Shown here: positions 10,692 to 19,634 of the stretch, one piece after another
Layout: each line of letters starts with the position of its first letter
Position numbering within the stretch: position 1 is the stretch's first letter
From: Smittium culicis
Taxonomy: Eukaryota; Kickxellomycota; Harpellomycetes; Harpellales; Legeriomycetaceae
Direction of reading: 5' to 3'
Assembly (NCBI GenBank): GCA_001970855.1
Contig: LSSN01000095.1
Coordinates: 1 to 23,682, forward strand
DNA length: 23,682 nt
Notes under the pieces: model-generated
Database searches by the model: none
What the model saw: only the letters and a program-made list of their open reading frames with translations
Told to the model about the DNA's origin: nothing
Position numbers and translations under genes: made by a program

Positions 10692-12179
10692 CTACTTTTT
10701 AGGCTCGGAGCCTTTTTGATGGTAATTCCTAGTTTTCCGAGGTAGCTTGTATGAGTTCTTGTTTTCAATAGAAAAATTCGTGCTTGAATTAGTGTTGGAT
10801 GGGTATTGGTTAACTAGAGCGCTATTGATATCATGGCTATGAGATAGTTCGGGGTATGCGATGCTTTTATGCTGCAATATTCCGACGTGGTTTTGCTCTA
10901 GCTGGATTGCTTCTTGCTTGAACAGAACGCTGAATAAAAACGATTTAGGAGCGTTATTAATAACCCAGAAGAATACTATCAAGCTTACAATGAATGGTCC
11001 GAAGCAGTAGTAGTATACTTCGGACACGTTGAGCTGACTGTTCAGCGGCTTTACGTACAGAATCATTTTGAAGACTGTCCATGTTACTAATAGCAGTACA
11101 GGAACTAAAATGCAAAAGAGTTGGTTTTTTTTTGTCTTTGCAATGTGCTCGTTTGTTATGATTGCTCTGTTTTTCGCTACATATATTAAAAAGCCGAGTG
11201 GGAATAGAGCGCTCAGCAGGCACAAGGTTAATGAGGCCATTATCAACGAGAACCCACTACCGCGAACGATGGGAGAATCCTTAAAGACCAGCGAAACCCC
11301 AACCGAAGTCATCAGCGTGCTTGCTGCAAGGAAAAACGCGCCCCAAAGTTTGATCCACTTTGCAACTTTTTCCATCACACAGACGTACATCGCCCTAATC
11401 AAAAATAACAATTAAAAAAAAAGCATATTTTAAAAATCGGATATCCCTCTGAAGCCCTTCACGTTTATTTTTCTTTCTGTGTCTGATATAATTTATTTTT
11501 TTTATTAAAAAAAAATTCAATGTTCTTACCAGCAAGATAGGATTAGGTATAGTTGTAAGAATACTATGTGGCCAGATAGTGCATCAAGGACGATAGATAG
11601 CTGGTACATCGATATCGTCCGCTCACCCGCAGTAACCATTGCGCCTCTCAAAACTAGCGACACGAATGCGGCTATTCGATAACAATAAGAAATATATATT
11701 AAAAGCCGGTTTATATGTAAATATTTAATTGATTAAATAAGGGTCAAAGTGCATATAGTAGCAAAGTAAATTATTTGTTTTCAGGAAAAAAAAAAAAGCC
11801 TCATGAACAACAATTAATTAACTAGCTGATTATTTTTTTATAACAACTAAATTTTCAAGACAAAAATAACTATCCTGATGGATGAACGAAGGGGGATTTT
11901 TCCCCCCTCCATTATATGTACGGATGAGTATCGATGTTTAATAAATAATTTAAAAAAAAAGAAAAAAAGTTTTGTGCACTTACAGAAGCATGCTGCAACA
12001 CACGGAAAAAACGCAGCGTTTCTCGACACGATAGTTGTGCTCAATACGAGCACGAGGAGCAGCACAAACCCGCTCCCGACTCCATACGCCGTTGATGGGT
12101 TGGGCCAGTATTGCAGGTACGGCAGCTCGTAAGTTATCATTCCTACATTTTCTGGCGGTCCTCCGATAGATGGATCCAT
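10692..12179 (-). CDS. Seven-helix membrane protein, RTA1-like
   Basis: Three exons on the minus strand: 12179-11984, 11671-11530 and 11394-10692. They join in phase 1 and phase 2 to give 346 residues. Donors are GTAAGTGC and GTAAGAAC; acceptors are GAATAG and GATTAG. Seven hydrophobic segments lie at about residues 32-52, 56-76, 86-113, 127-150, 161-185, 204-227 and 240-260, followed by a polar tail of about 80 residues. The segment around TM6-TM7 (VFKMILYV, then a loop with SEVYYYCFG) recalls the RTA1 family, fungal lipid-translocation or drug-resistance proteins of the plasma membrane and ER. The usual RTA1 Arg before that loop is Lys here and the mid-protein Gln/Gly motifs are weak. Another fungal 7TM family is therefore possible. 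Start AAAATGG at 12179 is in good context. The first intron, 312 bases, is the longest in the window. Gene structure is more certain than the family. Confidence 0.72.
11672..11983 (-). other. Long intron of the membrane-protein gene
   Basis: At 312 bases this intron is at least twice the length of the other twelve in the window (59-148). It contains a short G5/C6 inverted repeat (11891-11907 on the plus strand). No missing exon is needed: TM2 reads smoothly across the join. Its length could reflect an insertion. Confidence 0.6.
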
Positions 12180-12604
12180 TTTTTATTTAAATTCTTATTA
12201 TTTTGTAAGTAGGCACTGAGTGACACAGGGGGGTGGGGTGAGAAGGTATATTGTAAAAAAAAAAAAACAGCAAACAAACAAACAGGTTTATCCTTCAGCC
12301 TGGTAGTTTATTTATATAAGGTACAGTATGTCGCTGTTCGCGATAAACCAGTCAAGTATATTTTGTTGTGCTGCGCTGCGCTGTGCCGTGCCTTTCTGTG
12401 TTATAAGTCTGACTTTTTTTATGAGAGTTTTTTTTGAGAGATCGGATATTTGGCGCCGATAAAAATTATAATGTAACTTGAAAAAAAAGAAAAATTCCAA
12501 ACTATTTATCACTTTCCATCAAACGGGAACTTTTTTGTGTCTTGATAGACGATGATGTGTGTGCGTATAGTCACCAGAATAATTAATTCGGAAATTTGGT
12601 GGCT

Positions 12605-12636
<32 letters not shown>

Positions 12637-14216
12637 GNNNNNNNNNNNNNNNNNNNNNNNNNNNNNNNNNNNNNNNNNNNNNNNNNNNNNNNNNNNNNNN
12701 NNNNNNNNNNNNNNNNNNNNNNNNNNNNNNNNNNNNNNNNNNNNNNNNNNNNNNNNNNNNNNNNNNNNNNNNNNNNNNNNNNNNNNNNNNNNNNNNNNNN
12801 NNNNNNNNNNNNNNNNNNNNNNNNNNNNNNNNNNNNNNNNNNNNNNNNNNNNNNNNNNNNNNNNNNNNNNNNNNNNNNNNNNNNNNNNNNNNNNNNNNNN
12901 NNNNNNNNNNNNNNNNNNNNNNNNNNNNNNNNNNNNNNNNNNNNNNNNNNNNNNNNNNNNNNNNNNNNNNNNNNNNNNNNNNNNNNNNNNNNNNNNNNNN
13001 NNNNNNNNNNNNNNNNNNNNNNNNNNNNNNNNNNNNNNNNNNNNNNNNNNNNNNNNNNNNNNNNNNNNNNNNNNNNNNNNNNNNNNNNNNNNNNNNNNNN
13101 NNNNNNNNNNNNNNNNNNNNNNNNNNNNNNNNNNNNNNNNNNNNNNNNNNNNNNNNNNNNNNNNNNNNNNNNNNNNNNNNNNNNNNNNNNNNNNNNNNNN
13201 NNNNNNNNNNNNNNNNNNNNNNNNNNNNNNNNNNNNNGGGGGTAGATAGGTATGAAGGTTAAACGCTAATAATAAAGGGATGACTGAGAGATACTGATGG
13301 GGGTGGGGGGGGGGGTAAGGGTAATGATGAGTATATAAATATAATTGTGGTAGCGAGTTTTTAGTTTTTTTTTTTAATGGGATAAGAATGTGGTGAAACT
13401 TGTTACTCGAGAAACTATTAATGAAAAAACAATCTTTTTTTATAGAATATATGTAATGCCTATCTTCCTAAAAAGTTTTTATTTTGTGTGAGTATAAAAA
13501 CTTTATTTTTCAAGTGAACGATGAAATTATTAAAAAGCTAGAAATACACCAAATCTTTGGTCTTTTTTACCAGCTATATACTGCACATCGAGATACTGTA
13601 TATTGATAGAAATACTTTGTTGAGCATTAAATTGCGCAAGTAAGTATGAATACAGGTGTTAAAAGTGAATTGTGGTTTTATGTGAAAAATGCAATAAAAA
13701 GTTCAAAAATAAAAAATGACTTTTTATTATTGGCTAATAATGGTCGAATCATTTTTATTGGCTAATAAAGGGTGAGTTATTATTATATTTCTAGTTTATT
13801 GAAATGTATAAAAGCTCAAATATTTAAAACATTCGAGTTTGTTTTATACTAGTTTAATTCTTCAAAGGTAACAAGAGCGCTGCTATAAAAAAGGTATCAG
13901 AGTTATAGACGTCTTATATAGGGTATTGCTAACCAGCTAAATAAATAATATTAAAAAGATTGCTCTTTTATTTATAATCATAGTTCATATCTAATAAATA
14001 TGATGTATTAGATATAGTATTGTAAAAATTAGCACGTAAAAAATAAAAAATAAAAAACCCAACTTTCAGCAAGTGAAACAAATGTATAAAAAGAGAAAGG
14101 AAGAGAAATAAATATTGATTGATTGATAGGTAAAAATTAAGAGAGAATTTATTTTTTCAAACAGTGTTTAAAGGATGTAATATAAACTAAAAGTCGAGTA
14201 AGTATGAAATAGCCAT
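12180..14216. other. Spacer between two minus-strand genes, with assembly gap
   Basis: Contains the likely promoter of the membrane-protein gene (right of 12179), the G run and 600-N gap (12605-13237), a second G-rich patch (13299-13315, five G, T, eleven G) and AT-rich sequence to RPN9. A short direct repeat, TTTTTATTATTGGCTAATAA at 13721-13740 and TTTTTATTGGCTAATAA at 13752-13768, is the only other structure I see. A gene could be hidden in the gap; nothing in the visible flanks shows an interrupted reading frame of convincing composition. Confidence 0.6.
12638..13237. other. Assembly gap, 600 N
   Basis: Exactly 600 unknown bases, preceded by 31 consecutive G (12605-12635) and followed by five G. 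The round length suggests a scaffolding estimate. The G run is the probable cause of the break. Confidence 0.97.
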
Positions 14217-15797
14217 TTATTCAGCTAGGGGAAAGCTATTTGCAATGTAGTTATCCATTCCACCAGCAACAGTGGTAGCGCGATGCGACCAAGAATCTAG
14301 CCTTGAACACATACTTTCAATCTGTTTTTTGTCTAAGTAGCGAGGTTGGACCCAAGTGAAGTCTATGGTTCTTTCAATTTCGTCAATTTTGCCATCAACT
14401 AGTCCTAGAGAAAGAGCATTCATGACTAGATGTTCGATATCGCCTACAGGAAGTTTTGTTTCAAAAGCCAATTTTTCAAAGGTCATTAGTTGGTCATTTT
14501 CGTTTGACGAGCCTTGTCGCTTGAAGGCAGCTTCAACCAAGGCCATTAGTCTGATTTTTTGGTGTAAAAATGGTAGGTGTTGTAGTAATAATGGCTGCTC
14601 TTGGAATTTTGGGGTTAGGTGGTCAAGCTTTGAAATATCGCCATTATTAAAGGCAGACAAAAGTTCAAACATCCAACTTTGAGGAGATTCAGCGAGGACG
14701 TTGATAATAGGGTGCGAAAGCTAATTAAAATTAAAATTAAAATTAAAATCATAATTTTAGTTATAATTTTAGTTGTAAAGAGGTTGAGAAAAAAAGAGTG
14801 GAGATGAGGATACTACTAAATTGCACTTACTAAATCGCCAAAATTGTAAATACTTTCACTGAGTAAGGCAGCAATGGCCAAGTCCCTGGTTCTTTCTAGT
14901 TTTTCATCGAGGCTTAACTCATCCAATTTGATGCATGACAAGAGCAAGAGGGCATTTTTATAATATTGACCAAAGTTAGCTTTAACCTAAAGAAAATTAA
15001 GAGTTATTAATTATTTATTAAGAATGGTAGTATGTTAATAGGTACTTTGTAAAAATCAGCGCTGACGCGGTAATAGCCAGCGTAAACGATAGGCTCGATT
15101 TTGTTTAATTTCAAGAGAACTTGGTCAGCTTCTTTTAAAATTAGCTGAGCGGAATCTATATCGTTTAGTACTAGTTTGAAATGAGCTTGTTCTAGCTTTG
15201 ACAAGATGTAAGCCTCTTTAGTTTCTTCAGAGTTTACTTTATCGGATATTTGGCCCATAAACTCGTCAGCTTCCTTTAAATCTATAAAATAAAATAATAG
15301 AGGAGTTGGAAAGGGGGGAGGGAAACTGGAAAAGCAGTGATATAATAAATAAGAATAATAGGTTTTAAAAAAAAGGGGGGGGGGGCGGAGGAATTTACCT
15401 TTGAACATTTTTGCAGCGGCAAGGCTGAAGGAGACTAGCTTGATCTTATTCATGTGTTTTTCCCAATCAACGACAAAGGTTTTATAGAATGAAATTCTAA
15501 AAGGGGAAGATGCAGGATTGTTTATAAAGAGCAAAGATCTTTCGGTCAATTGATGCCAGAGCCTTTAGTAAATAGTATAAATTGACAAAGAAAAAAAATG
15601 GGAGTAAGTATGAGATAAGAATGAGACATTATGGATAGTTATTGTAATGCGAGAGGATATTAAGTGAGTAATAAAAGTAAGGGTACGTACTTTCTTTCAT
15701 AGAGGCTGGGGAACTCGGCGCAGAGCTGAGTTAACTCTGAAGGAACTTGCTCCTGAAGATTTTTTAAGTAGTCATACACTTGGTTCTCGGCGATCAT
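14217..15797 (-). CDS. RPN9: 26S proteasome lid subunit Rpn9 / PSMD13
   Basis: Five exons on the minus strand: 15797-15691, 15562-15399, 15281-15046, 14986-14831 and 14720-14217. They give 388 residues, close to human PSMD13 (about 376) and yeast Rpn9 (about 393). Rpn9 is a scaffolding PCI-domain subunit of the regulatory-particle lid that deubiquitinates and prepares substrates. Diagnostic pieces are KLWHQLT across the exon 1/2 join (36-42), YNFGDLLSHPI across exon 4/5 (TPR-like solenoid), and the C-terminal PCI winged helix. In that helix MTFEKLAF is at 300-307, the MNALSLGLVDGKIDEI stretch follows, and TWVQPR is at 343-348. Introns are 128, 117, 59 and 110 bases, phases 2, 1, 0, 0. The last intron carries short AAAATT repeats. 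The start at 15797 opens the usual N-terminal helix (VYDYLKNLQEQVP). Faces the TPR gene across a shared upstream region. I saw no yeast PACE (Rpn4) box. Confidence 0.95.
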
Positions 15798-16995
15798 GAT
15801 TTGATGTTATATATTTTTTAATTTGTTAAAGAGCTTGAAATATCGAAGGTTGCTTTGAATGTTTTATGTTAATATATACTAAATATTTGAGATGAGTAGC
15901 TGTAGAGATTTGTAAAAGTTATTTTCGACAGCAGAAGTTCAGTACAGAAACAAAATAAGCAGAAAAGCGAAGAATTGCGTGTAAATAATTTTGCTTAATG
16001 AAAGCGAATGAAGAGCAATTATTGCAAGCAGTTCACGCCCAATTATTGGCTGAACATCCGCTCAAATCTCACGAAAACAATAGTGGCCAATAGGTTCTGC
16101 AGCGATAGGCGGGTAAACGCCAGTTCAGTCTGATGTAATATTCGAGCGCGAATGAACGCTACCAGTTTGAGGATCGAGCACACTCATTCGCCGCATTTAT
16201 GCAGTATGGATATATTTATTTGTGGATAAATTACAGTGTTCAGTACTGAGGGCAAATGAAATCTCTCTGTATTTTTTTCTACTTTATTACAGAGGCCTTT
16301 CAGTGCCCAATTTTTAACGCTTTTTATTTTAGGGTAATTCTTATACCACAACATAAACGTATATTTGTGTTGATTTGATGGGTGTCGCTTTAAAATTAAA
16401 AAAAAAAACAAGATAAGAACAAGCTTTAACCGGTTTAGCTTCCATTTGTTTAGTTGTATTTTTAAACTCCAGCACTCTTCTACGAAACAGACAGTACGTT
16501 TTATCACAGCTACTTGTATTGAATTGCTAAGATCATATGGCTTTTGTTAGAGTGTGCTAGGATTTCGCCTATTCAAGACGCCTATCAGTGTTTATACGCT
16601 TGAAGTCGTCCTCTTTTCCAACTTGCTGAATTATCAGACAAATAATCTAAACGGCTTTTGTATACTATAAACGCTTCACTATGTTTAATCACTTTGCTAT
16701 GTAAAAGTCGATCTTTCCATTAAACTAATGATTAAGCATTGAATACACTTATTTTTTTTTCTATAAAAAAACATCAGCTGTCCTATTCGCTATAATAATC
16801 CAATAACCTTCCGCTATTAATAACTATCGAATAGCATTAAATCCGAGTTGTGCTGCCCAATAATCAATCAATAAAAGTATTTATGCTGTCCAGCTGCCCT
16901 TTATTCAGCCTAAAAAAATCATTACAGTTTTACTAACTTTCTTGCTCTACATAGGCCATCAAAGCTACAAAACAAGCTGCTCCAAATCTTTAAAA
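15798..16995. promoter_or_regulatory. Divergent promoter region, RPN9 / TPR gene
   Basis: About 1.2 kb between two genes read outward, so it should hold both promoters. The octamer GCGAATGA occurs at 16004-16011 and 16148-16155, and its reverse complement TCATTCGC at 16184-16191, giving an inverted pair spaced by 28 bases. GC is locally higher around 16020-16195 than in the flanks. Stretches of AATTATTGGCTGAACATCCGC (16029-16049) recall parts of repeat family 2. No coding exon is supported. Confidence 0.45.
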
Positions 16996-18475
16996 ATGGA
17001 ACCTTCAATTGTCCAAGAGCACGGACTTTTACTTTTTAGCTCAAAAGATTCCCACCACGATGAATCAACAGACTCTAACTACGATCTTTTCGATTCAAAC
17101 AGCAAAAAGAAAAGAATAAACGTACCATTACACGAAATAAACTACACGCCCAAAATAGATTCCGATAAGGTATGCCCCCCCCCACCCATTCTCAATAAAC
17201 TCTTATTACTACTATTTTATTTACTAATACCGACTCACTCCTCACTCCACCCCCACTCTTTTTTTTTTTCTATTTTATTGCCTCAGTGGTATCAAAAAAA
17301 TAGTTACCCCGACTTCAATTCGTGGGCTAAATCAAGACATGGCCCTAATGAAATTAAAATGACTATAGAAAGAAACTACTTCGGTGGTAAATACAACGAT
17401 TCTTTAGATCTATGCAATAAGTATATAGAGTTCCTCGGTTTAAGAAGAGGTGCAAAAGCAAGAGGCTTAATCATCAGAGAAATACTAGAAACTGGTGCTT
17501 TAAGCGCTCTAAAATTAAATCTAAAAGATTCATCCTTAGAATACACTCGGCTCCATCAAAACGTAAATATCTTCACTTTACTTTTATAAAGCTAATAATA
17601 TAAAGCTGTTTTTTTTTTTCAAAAGCTTCCAAAATTATTATACTAAATAGATGGGCAATACAGATCCTGGCCATTTCTATTTCAGAGGAAATATATACAG
17701 AGAATTCAACTTGTACCCTCAATCCATAAACAACTATATTTCTTACCTAGAACTCCGTAAAAACGACTCCCTTGTTTGGTCTTTCATCGGTCGAAATTTG
17801 CTAAATATGCTCCTCGACTCTGAAATCCTTAAAACCAACCATAATAATAATGACTCTGAAATAATCCACTCTATACTAGAATGCGCTGTTGTCAACTATA
17901 TACTTTTTTTAGTATTAGCTTGCTATTTAAAGTCCTTTTCTATAATCAGCGACTGTAAAACTTGGGCTGAGTCTGATGTAGCCATCTCTAGATTTCATAA
18001 GCAGTTACAAGATATAACTCACAGCATCTCTTTGGCAACTAAAAAGTCTTCCCTACTTAATTATGTCGTTGTCAAGCCTGATCTAATAACCCACTCCACT
18101 TCGCCAATAAATACCACTGAAGGTGCAGTAATAAACGACTTTTCACTGCTAGATATGAAGACAAACTCATCAAACTTGATTAAAAACTTATTCGAAATAT
18201 TTGACCCTTCAGCCAGCGACCATCTTGTCCCTTTAGAGCTACTCGCTCATTTGGAAAGTATCATCTCAAGCTTTTCGCAAATATTGCTCGCTCCTGAAAA
18301 TGGTTTGGATGACCTTGTTTTCAATCAGTACAACTGGTCTCCAGAATCCAAACCTACCCATACGCTCAAATGGATCGTCTCGCATCTCGAACTAACTCAT
18401 ACAAATATAAAAGAAAAGGAAAAAATTAAACCAATCTACCCTTTGTGGAAAGATGGTGAAATGCTTCTATTCTAA
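16996..18475 (+). CDS. TPR-like protein resembling C8orf76
   Basis: Three exons: 16996-17169, 17287-17562 and 17651-18475, both introns phase 0, giving 424 residues. Exon 1 is acidic, polar and Lys-rich. Exons 2 and 3 carry helical-repeat segments: about 79-108 (IERNYFGGKYNDSLDLCNKYIEF) and about 155-200 (HFYFRGNIYREFNLYPQSI onward). The order, an aromatic W-Y pair, a 'growing' TPR, a linker ending NTDP, then a second TPR ending W-x-x-x-G-x-N-L, parallels vertebrate C8orf76, a little-studied TPR protein. This comparison is from memory and by eye. The third acceptor, TAAATAG at 17644-17650, is the only one that keeps the frame, because an in-frame stop lies directly upstream of 17651. ATG 16996 is preferred since upstream in-frame sequence has no ATG. 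Intron 1 (117 bases) is a multiple of three without an in-frame stop. A hexamer satellite begins about 40 bases after the stop. Confidence 0.75.
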
Positions 18476-19634
18476 AAGTCTATTACCATCAATTTAATTA
18501 TACCAAAACCAAAACCAACACCAACACCAACACCAACACCAACACCAACACCAACACCAACACCAACACCAACACCAACACCAACACCAACACCAACACC
18601 AACACCAACACCAACACCAACACCAACACCAACACCAACACCAACACCAACACCAACACCAACACCAACACCAACACCAACACCAACACCAACACCAACA
18701 CCAACACCAACACCAACACCAACACCAACACCAACACCAACACCAACACCAACACCAACACCAACACCAACACCAACACCAACACCAACACCAACACCAA
18801 CACCAACACCAACACCAACACCAACACCAACACCAACACCAACACCAACACCAACACCAACACCAACACCAACACCAACACCAACACCAAGGCCAATACC
18901 ATAAATATAATTATTCCAATTTTTTTTTTTTTATGTATTCAGAGCTACTACCTTGTATAGATTTGATACCAGTTGCTCTCCATCTATATCTCCATCTCCA
19001 TCTCTCTCACTCTCACTCTCACATTTTTTTTTAATTTACAATTAGAATTTTATATACCAATTTTTTTTTCTACAAATACAACTTTTTTTCATCATACTAA
19101 CTAAACGCCATTATTACTTTTTACATTTGGAAAGGAATACGCTTGATTATAGTTTATAAGCATGAAGACTAGACTGAATGTGTATATTCGCTTGTTTTAT
19201 CTGTTGGTAATTTATATTTTCTTTCCATCCTATCTCTCATAAAAACCTAATAAAAATTTGCTTACTTAATGTTGATTTTATGCTCTATAGTCTACAATAT
19301 TAGCCATAATTGGCCCAAAGTTTAAACAGGCTTTAGAATTTATGTGCGATATTATTGGCTGTTCAAGAAATATACGATTTTGTGCTTTGATTAGCCAATA
19401 ACTGCTTCTTATTTATTATTCTCCTCCCTGAAAAAGGAAAAAAAAAAATTTTTTTTCATAGAATTAAATCGATAATTTTAAAACTTTTTTTTATATTTTT
19501 ATTTTAGACTAATTATTTAATATCTTTATAATTATTTCATAATCTTTTACTGAATTCTTCCATTTTTCTTAAACACTGCCTGTCAATTTAACATCATTTG
19601 GTCCGTACTGCTATAAGGCGATAAATCACTCAAA
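18476..19634. other. Spacer with satellite, upstream of KRE33
   Basis: About 1.16 kb between two plus-strand genes. It holds the hexanucleotide satellite (18503-18900), a pyrimidine-rich patch of CCATCT and CTCTCAC units (about 18979-19022), many T runs and two ATTGGCT/AGCCAAT motifs (about 19350-19396). The terminator of the TPR gene and the promoter of KRE33 must lie here. No coding sequence is supported. Confidence 0.6.
18503..18900 (+). repeat. Hexanucleotide satellite (CCAACA)n, about 63 perfect copies
   Basis: Bases 18515-18890 are an uninterrupted CCAACA array, 376 bases or 62.7 copies. Two CCAAAA units flank it on the left (18503-18514) and CCAAGGCCAATACC on the right. The complementary strand is (TGTTGG)n, G- and T-rich. 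A frame through it would read Val-Leu endlessly; that is a by-product of the unit and not a gene. Perfect homogeneity suggests recent expansion or ongoing slippage. True copy number may differ from the assembly. Confidence 0.97.

Noticed and set aside
10957..11415. Reading frames of 88 (-) and 115 (+) residues inside the membrane-protein gene
   Set aside because: They overlap exon 3 of the seven-helix gene in other frames; the helical pattern and splice phases favour that gene.
12312..12512. 66-residue minus-strand frame upstream of the membrane-protein gene
   Set aside because: Low-complexity Phe run from an A tract; no family likeness; in the probable promoter region.
12552..13262. Long frames crossing the assembly gap
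   Set aside because: They exist only because N was read as open codons; the visible part is poly-Gly from the G run.
16184..16507. 107-residue minus-strand frame in the divergent promoter
   Set aside because: AT-biased composition, no recognised domain, placed between two divergent starts; probably chance.
18498..18902. 134-residue Val-Leu repeat frame
   Set aside because: A mechanical reading of the hexamer satellite on the opposite strand; no non-repeat coding sequence attached.
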